NCBI RefSeq assembly: GCF_011386835.1
Contig: NC_088796.1
Location: 89,201,468-89,265,467, forward strand
DNA: 64,000 nt
Reading direction: 5' to 3'
From: Chrysemys picta bellii
Lineage: Eukaryota > Chordata > Testudines > Emydidae
In this document: one piece after another, positions 25,901 through 35,196 of the stretch
How positions within the stretch are numbered: position 1 is the stretch's first letter
Layout: each line of letters begins with the position of its first letter
The notes under the pieces: model-generated
What the model was told of the DNA's origin: nothing
Databases searched by the model: none
What the model saw: only the letters and a program-made list of their open reading frames with translations
Translations under genes and position numbers: made by a program

Positions 25901-28900
25901 CATGATTTTTAACGTACTAGATGATCCTGTTATGCTTGGGAGGTTAGTGTTTCTGATAATAAATGAGGAAGTTGCAGCTTGACCTCTGTTGTCAGAGTGA
26001 GGCTTATCTAGGGTTGCCAGGTGTCCGGTTTTTGACGGGAAACCCCAGTTGAAAGGGGACTTGTGCAGTGTCTGATCAGCGCTGCTGGCTGGACCATCAA
26101 AAGTCCAGTTACCACAGTAATCCCGATCGGCCTCTGCCACCAGGAGGGTGGGAGGAGCAGCTGCTGCTGGAGGAGGCAGGATCCTGACAGTGCATGGCAT
26201 TTAATACATTAAAATTAAAACACAAGTTTAAAAAACAAGCTTTAGAGTAATATGTTATAAAGCAAATTTGCCATTAATTGTACCTTAAAGGATTTTTGTG
26301 TTGCAGTTTCATTTTATAAAGTAAGCTGAGGAATGAAAAATGGTTTGTGTTGAGCCTGAAAAGTCTCCTATTTAGTTACCTAGAAAGTTGAATGTCAACT
26401 ATGCACCACAAATAAATGTATTCAAGTTTAGCCTTTTTTTTGTTTGGCAATTATTCATTGTTCATTGTTAAAAATTGTTCACACATTTTGTGCAAACCTA
26501 TTTAATCCTATGGGTTACTTCTGTACTATTTAGTAAATGAATGGTTTGAGTATTTGCTCTTTGTGCTGTGCTTGGTCACCCAAGTCAAAGCCCTGACTTT
26601 GACTGAAATTGGAAAGCCTTAACAAACATTTCCATAGTTATTTAAGATTTCCCCCCTTCCCCCCCCCCCCGACATTCTTGAAAACAAATTGCTGTATAAA
26701 TGTTTGTAGAATACACAAAGGTGCAAATACCGTCCAAGTGAATTTGTGTGTTTTATTCAGCCATTGTTTGTAAATACTTTATTGCAGTATTTGTTCATCT
26801 CTAGCTTTACTGAAGCTCAGACAGGAAACTTTTTTGTGCATGGTGCATGTGATTTTCTACACTGTCGGGTTCCTATTTGTTGGCATTGACAATTTTATGT
26901 ACTGTGCACATAAAATATTTTATATGCTCCCTGGCTTCTGTGAGCTTATGTCGAATTGTTCTTCTGCTGCATACATTGTAAACAAGTACAAAGAAGTAAT
27001 AGCTTTATTACAGCCTAGTTTTCAAGTTGCAAGAAGTTGATATAATACAGCAGAACTTTAAGTGCTGCTCAGTTTTATGCTTGTAAAAGCAAACTAGCTT
27101 AGCATTTAGCCAGTAAAATGCTCATAGGTGTAAGGTTTGTTGCCCCTAAAATTTCAATGGCTGAATTTCTAAAGTGGCAGATCTTTAAGCTGATATTCTT
27201 TTACACCCATTAAACTTTAAGCAGTTCACTAGAGTAAGGGTTTCCTGGTATATGCTCTAGTGTTCTATCTCTAGTCTACTTGTAAATTAATCAGTGATGG
27301 CACTTGCTTTGCTTAGCTTAGCTGGGGGAGACTATGACAGTTTAACAGATTTCACTGTTAAGAACTTTTCTTGATACTATTTTTAGCCTAGTTCCATTGC
27401 ATTACAGTGAAGCCTGTTAAACTGAAGCTTGGTTCTTATAATCCTGGGGTACCTACATCCTGGGGTTTCTTGGTGCATGCCCCTGTAGAGCCAGCCAATT
27501 GTAATTCCTTTTGCTGCACTCCTGAATTGGTAGACCAGAGTTGCTTCTTTATAGCGATGCCGCCTGCTTCCTCCTTTCATCTGAAACCACTTTATCTGAG
27601 ATCTCAGAATGCCCCCTAAAGATTCAAATAAACTCAGAGGTGAAAGTAAGCCGGTACGCCCCGGTACGGCAAACCGGCAAGAGCCGGTTTGTGGTACTGG
27701 GGCGGCCAAGCTTCCCCAGGGGGCAATTTAAAGGGCCTGGGGCTCCCAGCAGGAGCTCGAGCCACAGGCCCTTTAAATTGCCACCAGAGCCCCACTGCTG
27801 GAGCCCTGGGGTAGGGCTGCGGGGCTCTGGCTGCTATTTAAAAAGTCCAGGGCTCCTGTTGCATCTACCGCCCCGGCCCTTTAAATAGCCGCGGGAGCCC
27901 CACCGCTTCCCCAGGGCTCTCACGGCTATTTACAGGGCTGGGGCGGTAGAAGCAGGGGAGCCCCAGGCCCTTTAAATAGCCCCCAGAGCCCAGGGGTAGC
28001 GGGGGGGAGGAGGGGCTCCAGCTGCCTCTGCCACCCCAGACCTTTAAATAGCCGCGGGAGCTCCGCCACTTCCCCAGGGCTCCCGCGGCTATTTACAGGG
28101 CCGGGGCGGTAGAAGCAGGGGAGCCCCGGGCCCTTTAAATAGCCCCCAGAGCCCCGGGCTGCTGCTGCTACCCCGGGGGGCAGGGGGAGGGCACTTACCT
28201 TACAGGGTGGGCTGGGGCTGGCTCTGGCTCTGACTCCCTCAGCCATGCCTCTTTCGCCCTAGGCCCCGCCCCTTCCAGGGGCCAGCTGGCCCCAGCGTAC
28301 CGGTAAGTCACTGGACTTACTTTGACCCCTGAATAAACTGGACTATTCCATATTCTGTATACCACAGTTGGAGCTCAGCTGACGTTTCTTAGTGACTGAT
28401 CCATCTTGTCATCTAATGCTGATGTCTGCTATGTAGTTACTTGTGCACACAGTCTCTGTATCAATGAACACTCATGCTGTAGCAAGTTGTGATAGCCGAA
28501 GTGGTCTCTGGCTTTGTAAAACATTTGCTGTACTAAACCCACACTTGTTAGCTGCCATCTGCCTTTGTGAACAGTCCTGATGGTGGTCACTCTTAGGGTA
28601 TTATTTTGGCTTTCATCTGTCAACAGGTGTGATAAAGAAGCAGATGGTGCCAATGAGGTGGAGGAAGGATTACAATACTTTTTTGTAGGAGATGGCATTT
28701 AGGGGTTTACAAGATGTCCATCTAAACCCATGTTTGCCACTCACCCACTCTCTGGCATAAGGCTTGGATAAACTTGTGATCAGGCATTACGACAAGTAAA
28801 CAACAGAAATATGTGCATTGAGTGCAGAGGAGAAAGGCAGGACTCCTAACTGGTAACATCAGAACAGTCCAAATTGAACTAATTCATGTATCTGAATTAG

Positions 28901-31900
28901 GCTGCCATAAATTAGTGTTCCCAAAACTTATTGAAAGCTGAGCCCTCCTTGAGAAAAACAGTAGTAGCTCCTCCAGCCCAGCAGGGCAGCCTGGGGGCAA
29001 GTTGCACTGCCTCTGTTCTGTATCCAAAACTATTTCTTGGTGCTCCAGAGGGACACGTCCTTCACCCTTGGAAACGTTGCTTCAGAGAACAATAGCTCCT
29101 GATGCACTATGCATAGCAACTACTGAATCTGATGATATTGGGTGGAGTAGTACAGGAAGAGGCATTATATCAAACTGTTCCGTTGGTGTACTGTGTGTGG
29201 AAACTGTGCTGCCTGTTTATCGGGGTTGCATTTTACTTCTGACTCCAATGAAGATTTCAGTTCAAGTCTATTTCTTGAATTGGTTTTGGAGCATTTAGAT
29301 TTCTCTAGTCAGGGTTAAAAATGAAATATAAATCAGAGCATAGGAATAAGCATTTGGATGGACAAATCACATATGTCTGTATATGCTTTTAAGGGTAATA
29401 TTCAGCTGCCAACTTTTAATCGACCAGAGCTCCAGCTGCATGACCTGGAAGAGCAGAAAGGAGATGAGGAGCAAGAGAAGAACAAAATTCCTGGAAATGT
29501 AGCTCTAGAAGCATCAAAACCAACACCCAGTGTAAAAAAGGTACCAGAGATTGAGTCTCATGAAGACAAAGGTAAGATTGGCTATTTACATCACTAACAC
29601 CTTAATAGCAACTGAGGTGAGAAATGGCTTCTCACCATTTTTATTTTAAATGGTGTTTTAATTTAATTAAATGTATTTTCATTCTAATTTAATTAAACAT
29701 AAAAAATAAATTTAATTACAGGTAGAAAAAATTGGATACAACTTAGTTCAGCAGATTGACATTGATCATTGTATTTTTTCCGTGCTTATGGAAAGTTAGA
29801 GTTAATAGCTAATGTCTGTCAAAATATATATATTTTTTAATTAAAATGCTTCCATTGGCTGAAAAATATGTTAAAGTAGTGGTGGCTACATCCACAAAGA
29901 GGACTTGGGCTCAGCATTGAAACACCTAACTTTAGGCACCCAGGCTCCCTATACGATGTATGGGGAGAGTTAGATGCCTAAGAATGGGATCCACAAAAGC
30001 CGTCAAGCTAAGTGGGGAGCTGCCTAAGAGTGGCAATAGGAAGTACTGAGGAGAGGTGCATGGACTAGACTTGCTCCTTAAAAGGACTTAAGCGCCCAAC
30101 TCTGGACCAGATAGAGGCACCTATCTCCACTTGGGAGTCACAGTTGTGAACCCTCTCCTGGAGTTAGGACTGACCAGACTTAGGAGCCTTTCCTGCAAAA
30201 AACAGTGGTGGTGGGTCAGAGCGAGAATGAGTGACTCTGTAGCCTAGTGATTAATGCACTCTTCTGGGAGACCCAGGTTCCTGTCCCTGCTCTATTGCAT
30301 ACCCGCTTCAGTAGGAAAAAGATTGGGACCTGCCAGCTAGCCCAGTGGTTAGGGCACTCACTTGGGAAGGGGGAAATCTGTGTTTAAGTCCATGCTTCAC
30401 ATTAGGCAGAGGGGGATTTGAACCTGGGTCTCCCACAGGTTAGGTGGCAGCTGAGTTTCTGAGGATCTAAATTTTGGATTTAGACATCTGAAGTGACAAT
30501 GAGGTGCCTAATCTTTGTGAATCTAGCCCTAGGTGTACACTGCAAGTAACAGGACAATGTTATGTTTGGCAGGCCTAAATTAGTATCCCTAATTTGCTAT
30601 GGAAAAGGCGCTCTCTTTTCTGAAGACCTTCTGAAACAAGGACTTGACTTTAATAGCCTAACACATTATAGTTTGTTTTTAGTAGGTGTGACCCTCCTGC
30701 AACTGCTGGAAGTTATCCTTTAATCAAACACAAGTTATTGGGCTCAACGCAGAAGTAACTGGATGAAATTTAAGGGCCTGTGATATAAAGGAGTTTAAAC
30801 TAGATGATCTAATGGTCCCTACTGGCCTTAAACTCTATGAATATGAATGAATGAATGGTTGCCACATTCTCAGCTTAGCATCACATACGTTTGAAATTCA
30901 ATTTCCTTGTAAATTTTTTTTTACCATATTTTCTTAAAATACAACTCTGAGCATATTGCAGGTCTCATTCCAGAGAGCTAGTATTTCAATGTGACTTTTT
31001 TTAATAAGGATCTTCTTGTGAATTGTATCTCAAACCGCTGTAAGAATACAGCTACATGGCGAAAATGACGCAGCAGTGTATGCTGGGACCAGTAGTGTCC
31101 CTGAGCTACATCTCCATATTAAAGACAAAAGCAGCTACAGGCTATTTGTAGAACTCACATCTGGTGAACCTTGTAGTAGGCTGACTCTGTTTAAAGCCAG
31201 TTGCATTGCTAACAGTATAGTGTGCGCACACACACAAAAATAAGCTTTTTACACTTTTAATGCTGTGAGAATAGGCATTTACATAGAACATTAAAACTCT
31301 GTATTTAAATAGTTCTACTTTGTATGTGCAATTATTAATTGATCTCATTATAACCTGAAAGGGATTCAGACTTTTTCCCTATTTACTATAAAACAAAGAC
31401 AATGCAGACTTTAAACCCCTTATGAAATACAAATCCTGCAGTGGTTTCTAATAGTACCTTTAACTTAGGGTACCCTGATTTATGCCTATACATTCTTTGG
31501 AGTTGATGCAGCTTAAAGAGATGTCCCTGCACAGGAAAAAAACTGAACGTGGGTGGGCAGAGGGCAGTTGATTCTGTTCTAGCTTTTTAAAGGCTTAAGC
31601 TTTGCTAGGGTCAAAACTCTGCTTAGTGCACAAACTGTGATTACATTGCTTTTCAGAAGGGACTCGTGATCTGGTTGCGATGAACGAAGAGGAGCCTAAA
31701 ACAGACGATGAGAAGCTTTTTGTTGCTCAAGGACCCCCACACAATTCAGCCAAGAGTGCCATGGATCATGAGGAACTATCTCCTGAACTAGGAAAGGAAC
31801 CGAATCCATATGAGGGGGTAAATGTTCCTAAAGAAGGTGATGCAGAAAGGGGGTCTGTCAAAATGCAAGAACCACCTGCAGGCCATGCTGTCAATCAAGA

Positions 31901-34900
31901 AAATGCTGCCAATGAAGAAGTGGAGCGGGAGCACCTCTTAAATTATGATGCTCAGCCGGATGACCAGGAGCCCAATCAGGATGGTTAGTACAAAGACTCA
32001 CTCAGGCTATCTAGCTGCCAAGTGGCTTATGTCACAATGCAGTGGTCTGTCATGTGAGAGACTGGTGCTCAGAGACAAGTTCCCTGCTTTCCTTGCTCTG
32101 TGGGTGGAAGCTGGAATTTGTTTCCAGCTCTTATGCTTGTTAGTTGTATTCTGGAGTGGTTTGGGTCCAAATCTCCACTGGGATCAGCTGTCCTGCCTGT
32201 TTGGTACAGATGTTGGGCCATCTCTTGCTCTTTTACCTGCACCAGCACATCCATTGACATCAGACTCCTTATGAGTAATTCTAATAGGATTAAAATATAT
32301 GTATAGTGAGGGTTGGGGGTGAAATGTTTTTGTTGGTTTGGCAAAAAACCACCACCCTGCTATTTTTAATAAATTAAAAGGAAATTCTTTTAAACAGTAA
32401 TATTTCTGTTGGACTTGACTTGGCAGACTTGCACTACTATATATGTACCTGGAGACAAAGCAGTTTGAATTTACTCTGCATTACTTCACGCCTGATGAAC
32501 TAGAGCCATTATGTTTTAGTTCACTGCTCAGTGTTTACCAGCCAGATCACTCAGTTTCTCCTGCCTATATAGTAACTGTCCTTAGGCTCTGTCCTTTCTA
32601 TGGATTTGATTCTGTGAAGCATTGAGTCTCCTGTAGATGGCGCATACCCTCAGCTTTCATTGATGCTTTCAGAATCTTGCAGGATTAAGCCCAAAGGCTA
32701 AACATTTAGCAAGTAGTGTGTTTTTAAGCAGACATGAATTTTTGGCTTCAGTTATAGCCCAGGGATACACTAGAAAAAGTTTGCTGGTAACACTACTGAC
32801 ACACGTTCCTAGTGTTGATATAGCTTTTGCTGAATATAGTTTACCAGTCCTCAGGCCAAATAAGCAATACTACCAAATGCACTTTCATCCTGGTATAACT
32901 GCATCTACATTAAGGCTTTGTTGGTATAGAAATGTAATTTAAAAAAACCAATCACTCCCCTGCCATTACAATACTGGCAAAATGTCTAGTGTGAACAGAG
33001 CTTTATAAGTACATCAAAACTTCTAGCTACAGTCATCTTGCGAGTGGTGCAGTCTTAGGCTTGGTCTACACTAAACCCCCAAATCGAACTAAGGTACGCA
33101 ACTTCAGCTATGTGAATAACGTAGCTGAAGTCGACGTACCTTAGTTCGAACTTACCGCGGTCCAGACCCGGCAGGCAGGCTCCCCCGTCGACTCCGCGTA
33201 CTCCTCGCGGCGAGCAGGATTACCGGAGTTGACGGGGAGCACTTCTGAGTTCGATTTATCGCGTCCAGACAAGACGCAATAAATCGAACCCAGAAGTTCG
33301 ATTGCCTGCCGCCGAACCAGCGCGGTAAGTATAGACAAGCCCTAAGTGACAACGTTCTCAGCTATATCTGGAATTTCATCTAAAGTACAAATCAAAAGCA
33401 CACAGGCAACAGGATGGTGCAGAAGAGTTCACGCAGGCCAGAAAATGAAGATTGTCTGATTGTAGCAAAATGAAAAGACTCCCCCATTCCCAGTTTTGCT
33501 GCAAACCAGTTCTCTACTTTCCAGGTACTAGCACATATTCTCTTGCAGATAAAGCAAAGTGAAAGTAAGAAGCCCAAGATTAGTTTTCTGAACTTCATTA
33601 CAGTCTTTTATACTCTTTGAATGTGATACATGTAGTTAGGCTAACTTTACATACAACACTTGCTCTTCATAACAGTCTTTCAGAACTGTCATGAAAATTT
33701 ACCCGCATAAGCACAAAATCTCCTTGCCCACACTCGCTATGATAAAACTAATTGTTACTTACCTACCAAACTAGTTATTTGTCCCATGTCATTAGACAAA
33801 CAGGCTTGCAAGGCTGTCATATGTGGACTACCATTGTGAATCCTGAAGTCCTGTGTTCCTGGGGCTTGTTTGAAACATCTTGCTGAACAGAGGAAGCTAT
33901 TCATTATTTTCCTTTGCACACGCCACTAATAGCTACTACTGTTTTTGTTCAGTTTATCCTTCTTTGGTTGCCATTTACCATTTCTTTCTGTAACCTTTTG
34001 CTAACACTTGCTCTTCCTATTCCGCTGAACATTGACTTGTTTAGCATCCTGGGGTATGGGAATTTTAATCTGTCCATTGGACAGATTTGCAGCAAGGGAG
34101 ATTAGGTTTGAGTGTTTTTCTTAATATCTAACTATAAGGATAGTTAATTACTGAAGCAGGTTATCTAGGGAGGTGATGGAATCCTTGTCATTTGGAGCTT
34201 TAAGAACAGATTAGACAAATATGTCATCAGGCATGGTCTTGGTGTATGCATTTCTGCTTCTCAGTAGGGGCAATGGTTAGATGACCTCTTGAAGGTCCCT
34301 TCCTGCCCTACATCTCTCATGTTATCAACCCTTCTATATACAAGGGTTATAGCAAACTTAGTTCTGAAATTGGATAGGCAACTGCAGCAAATAAGAATAG
34401 CTGAGAACTGAACCTCTAAGCAGAGGGTAATCAAATTTCAAAGGTTTAAGATAAATTCTACCTGTTGTAGAGTTGGAGTATGAGGGAGACTGTTTTTCTA
34501 GCAACAGTGCTCTACTGCAGCTGTAGCAAGTTTTTGGCCACTAACTAATGAAACTAAATATCTTTATAGATAAACAGGGAGCCGAAGCAGCGAACCAGAA
34601 CAACATAGCAGTTGACTACAACTTAGATGAAAATGAGGCTGAATCTGAAACTGACAAGCAAGCAGCACTGACAGACAATGAAAATAACTTGCATGGTAAA
34701 AACCTGAGTTTTTTTTTTTTAAATCCCCTTGTACACAGGATACTGTATTTTTAGAACTGTCCCATTAAAAGGGTTTTGGGAGGGATGAAACTTACTGGCC
34801 TTCTATTCATCAGTTTAGTTAACTCTGATGCCTTTGTGCTTGCTCTGACTATAGCTGGGGCCAGACTTTGCTATTACCAATTTTACTCTGGTGCAATAAG

Positions 34901-35196
34901 ACTTCAGTGAAGTTACTCTCAGTTTACATGAGAGAGGAGAAATGGACACTCAGTACAGTTTCATGGTATATGTAAAAGCAAACCATAACTAGATACTTGT
35001 GATCCAATCCTTTCAGTAAGGACAATGTTGTTTCTCTTGCTGCTGTTCCACCTCTTACAAATGGAATCAATTATTCCAACTCTTACAGTATTAAGAATTT
35101 CACTTTTTTCCTCCCTTAGTAGCCCAAAATCCTGAAGATCCGAATATGAAGAACCACTTATTTGATCAAGGTGAAGAGGAGAGACAGAGGCTGTGA
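13873..35196 (+). CDS. GOLM1: GOLM1 (Golgi membrane protein 1, GP73/GOLPH2), 3' seven coding exons, 5' part missing
   Basis: Seven exons splice in frame into about 334 residues: 13873-13927, 17394-17496, 25612-25750, 29394-29571, 31657-31983, 34570-34695, 35120-35196 (stop TGA 35194-35196). All six internal introns have GT donors and AG acceptors and phases match throughout. The product starts with AVLMNNITTNERF, continues as a coiled coil (LQLDVYQFQKNQTNLQKKFS, then QCEERIDEITKKG), enters a long acidic linker, and carries the C-terminal signature DENEAESETDKQAAL. That signature separates GOLM1 from its paralogue GOLM2/CASC4. Family knowledge: a type II cis-Golgi protein with a short cytosolic tail, one anchor, and a lumenal coiled coil plus acidic tail. 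About 103 N-terminal residues of the human protein, including the anchor and the RVRR furin site, are not in the window. The assembled length predicts a protein somewhat longer than human (401 aa), mainly in the acidic linker. It is convergent with NAA35 as in mammals. Confidence 0.95.
14607..15694 (-). mobile_element. Candidate solo LTR of an endogenous retrovirus
   Basis: The block starts TGTGACGTTCC and ends GAACATCACA, so it has TG…CA ends with an inverted TGTGA/TCACA. On the minus strand an AATAAA occurs in ACATGAATAAAGGGAGAGAC, followed by a short GT/CT-rich stretch, as expected of an R region. No internal coding sequence and no second copy are adjacent. I could not match a target duplication. 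It lies in the GOLM1 intron between the first two exons seen. Confidence 0.5.
15949..17261. mobile_element. hAT-type MITE, GC-rich, 1.3 kb, 8-bp target duplication
   Basis: Termini TAGGGTGACCAGATGTC and its inverted counterpart GACGTCTGGTCACCCTA are flanked by direct 8-bp repeats AATTTGGG (15941-15948 and 17262-17269). An 8-bp duplication is the hallmark of the hAT superfamily. The interior is very GC- and CpG-rich with a 14-G run at 17120. The long open frames in it are composition artefacts. A 121-bp relative with the same ends is at 58548-58668. Confidence 0.9.
17394..17496 (+). CDS. GOLM1: GOLM1 exon (coiled coil, second N-glycosylation site)
   Basis: This 103-bp exon sits between acceptor TTTTGGCCTAG and donor GTAAGT. 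It encodes EHLIKLQKEYGKLQLDVYQF and then QKNQTNLQKKFSYD, a heptad-rich coiled coil with an N-Q-T sequon that matches the second glycosylation site of human GP73. Leucines and aliphatics recur at a/d spacing. It lies only ~130 bp right of a 1.3-kb GC-rich hAT MITE. Confidence 0.95.
17800..17940 (-). mobile_element. MIR SINE
   Basis: TTTACAGATAAGGAACTGAG, then GCACAGAGAGACTAAGTGAC and TTGCCAAGGTCACACAAG is the reverse complement of the MIR core and tRNA-side sequence, continuing to GAATTTGAACACAGATCTTC (B-box region). It is well preserved for such an old family. Confidence 0.85.
17941..19483. other. No gene recognised; GOLM1 intron
   Basis: AT-rich intron. A stretch near 18050-18400 looks like an old, unclassified LINE remnant but I cannot name it. 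Confidence 0.4.
19484..19665 (-). mobile_element. CR1 LINE 3' end fragment
   Basis: AGAATCATAGAATGTCAGGG, then TTGGAAGGGACCTCGGGAGG and TCATCTAGTTCAACCCCCTG is the reverse complement of the classic CR1 3' UTR and (ATTCTATG) tail. It ends in a 15-C run at 19665-19679. Confidence 0.92.
19680..21840. other. No gene recognised; GOLM1 intron
   Basis: Unique-looking intron. A short GA repeat occurs at 20704-20722 and a TGTATACATAAG-type AT-rich patch near 20650. Confidence 0.4.
21850..23087 (-). mobile_element. Candidate solo LTR, interrupted by a TTAGTCT-family element
   Basis: Read on the minus strand it begins TGTGACGTTATGAG, has a TATA-like GTATAAAAATCTTGGGACAT about 400 bp in, and a strong AATAAA in TTTTTAAATAAACTTTAGC followed by GT-rich sequence. 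This is the order of U3, R and polyadenylation signal in a retroviral LTR. The 3' limit near 21850 is approximate. No gag/pol/env remnant is adjacent. It is split at 22300-22468 by a younger retroelement. Confidence 0.6.
22300..22468 (+). mobile_element. TTAGTCT-family retroelement nested in LTR, 13-bp target duplication
   Basis: The insert starts CAGGTTTCAGA and ends ACTCCTGTTCTT. It is bounded by direct repeats ATAGCAGAGATGA at 22287-22299 and 22469-22481. It carries the hammerhead-like block at 22385-22422. It is internally deleted compared with the longer copies. Nesting shows it is younger than the LTR. Confidence 0.88.
23088..23320 (-). mobile_element. hAT-type MITE fragment (AGGGCCCTA end)
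   Basis: The right end TTTGATAGGGCCCTAG and the internal segments GAAATTTCAGATTCATATAG and CATGAAATTTACTATTTTTA match a known-looking turtle MITE with TAGGGCCCTA(C/T)CAAATTCA ends. Only one end is intact. It abuts the preceding LTR. Confidence 0.55.
23335..23790 (+). other. Unclassified repeat-like block with polyadenylation signals
   Basis: A moderately GC segment ends with CTTGTAAATAAAAAAATAAA. It could be an LTR or another retroelement 3' end. No diagnostic ends were found. Confidence 0.25.
23800..25611. other. No gene recognised; GOLM1 intron
   Basis: Intron with a possible decayed MITE at 24713-24958 (GGATATGTCTTCACTG start, no clear partner end). Otherwise nothing supported. Confidence 0.4.
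25612..25750 (+). CDS. GOLM1: GOLM1 exon (end of coiled coil)
   Basis: This 139-bp exon lies between acceptor CCCTCAAG and donor GTAAGC. It completes the split Met codon and encodes SQCISQMKELKEQCEERIDE, then ITKKGSEAPQAKEIKELLKN. The two cysteines and the CEER segment are shared with human GOLM1. The exon ends in phase 0. Confidence 0.95.
26007..26200 (+). mobile_element. hAT-like MITE fragment (AGGGTTGCCAG end)
   Basis: The left end TAGGGTTGCCAGGTGTCCGG and following GACGGGAAACCCCAG and ATCAAAAGTCCAGTTACCAC match a repeat family I recognise from reptile genomes. The right part is missing. Confidence 0.5.
26201..27626. other. No gene recognised; GOLM1 intron
   Basis: AT-rich intron with a C-run near 26659-26670. 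No exon supported. Confidence 0.45.
27635..28331. mobile_element. hAT-type MITE, GC-rich, 8-bp target duplication
   Basis: Ends CAGAGGTGAAAGTAAGCCGG and (complement) CAGGGGTCAAAGTAAGTCCA form terminal inverted repeats starting with the hAT-like CAG(A/G)GGT. They are flanked by direct 8-bp repeats AATAAACT (27627-27634 and 28332-28339). The interior is an array of short palindromic modules around CCCTTTAAATAGC in both orientations. There is no transposase, so it is non-autonomous. Confidence 0.93.
28340..29393. other. No gene recognised; GOLM1 intron
   Basis: Intron sequence. An open stretch at 29002-29298 reads MHCLCSVSKTISWCSRGTRP and resembles nothing I know. Confidence 0.4.
29394..29571 (+). 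CDS. GOLM1: GOLM1 exon (variable linker)
   Basis: This 178-bp exon follows acceptor TGCTTTTAAG and ends before donor GTAAGA. It encodes a polar, low-hydrophobicity segment (GNIQLPTFNRPELQLHDLEE, then a run rich in E and K). This region is poorly conserved in the family, so the call rests on frame continuity, splice sites and position between two recognisable exons. Confidence 0.85.
29879..30531. mobile_element. Probable MITE with tRNA-like internal modules
   Basis: Left GGCTACATCCACAAAGAGGA and the complement of the right end TAGGGCTAGATTCACAAAGA are inverted relatives. Inside are TTAGGCACC-type motifs and, at 30240-30450, modules TAGCCTAGTGATTAATGCAC and TAGCCCAGTGGTTAGGGCAC plus a reversed GAACCTGGGTCTCCCAC. 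These are the same tRNA-like units as at 4.4 kb. A target duplication is not clear. Confidence 0.6.
30732..30842 (+). mobile_element. CR1-type LINE 3' end fragment
   Basis: AGTAACTGGATGAAATTTAA, GATGATCTAATGGTCCCTAC and TGGCCTTAAACTCTATGAAT follow the CR1 3' UTR. A GAATGAATGAATG tail has expanded after it. Confidence 0.8.
30843..31656. other. No gene recognised; GOLM1 intron
   Basis: AT-rich intron leading to the acidic exon. A short GCGCACACACACA run occurs at 31224-31237. Confidence 0.45.
31657..31983 (+). CDS. GOLM1: GOLM1 exon (acidic linker)
   Basis: This 327-bp exon runs from acceptor GCTTTTCAG to donor GTTAGT and encodes 108 whole codons. Composition is dominated by E, D, P, N and Q (for example MNEEEPKTDDEKLF and HEELSPELGKEPNP), with no hydrophobic stretch. 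This is typical of the disordered acidic lumenal tail of GP73. It is the largest coding exon in the window and the likely source of the extra length relative to human. Confidence 0.92.
31984..33053. other. No gene recognised; GOLM1 intron
   Basis: No exon or repeat boundary that I can support. Confidence 0.4.
33054..33345. mobile_element. MITE with two internal hairpins
   Basis: Ends CTTAGGCTTGGTCTACACTA and (complement) CTTAGGGCTTGTCTATACTT are terminal inverted repeats. Inside, CGAACTAAGGTACG…ACGTACCTTAGTTCG (33084-33151) and CTTCTGAGTTCGATTTATCG…ATAAATCGAACCCAGAAG (33242-33299) are two further inverted repeats. It is CpG-rich and non-coding. Superfamily is uncertain because no target duplication is visible beyond a possible TA. 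Confidence 0.85.
34136..34322 (+). mobile_element. CR1-type LINE 3' end fragment
   Basis: GGGAGGTGATGGAATCCTTG, AAGAACAGATTAGACAAATA and GATGACCTCTTGAAGGTCCC are the conserved end of CR1 ORF2 and 3' UTR. Confidence 0.85.
34570..34695 (+). CDS. GOLM1: GOLM1 exon (conserved C-terminal signature)
   Basis: This 126-bp exon sits between acceptor CTTTATAG and donor GTAAAA. It encodes DKQGAEAANQNNIAVDYNLD followed by ENEAESETDKQAALTDNENN. The DYN-DENEAESETDKQAAL block is nearly identical to human GOLM1 and is the best single identifier of the gene here. Confidence 0.96.
35120..35196 (+). CDS. GOLM1: GOLM1 terminal coding exon and stop
   Basis: This exon begins after acceptor CTCCCTTAG, completing a split Val codon, and reads VAQNPEDPNMKNHLFDQGEE, then ERQRL and TGA at 35194-35196. 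Position and polar composition fit the human C-terminus, although the last residues diverge. Confidence 0.9.

Noticed and set aside
29002..29298. 98-codon plus-strand frame upstream of a GOLM1 exon
   Set aside because: No splice sites in phase with GOLM1, no family resemblance, and the next exon has a good acceptor at 29392-29393.
13873..35196. Alternative assignment to the paralogue GOLM2/CASC4 or to GOLIM4
   Set aside because: The DENEAESETDKQAAL C-terminal block and the two N-glycosylation sequons fit GOLM1. GOLM2 has a different C-terminus and GOLIM4 is much longer.
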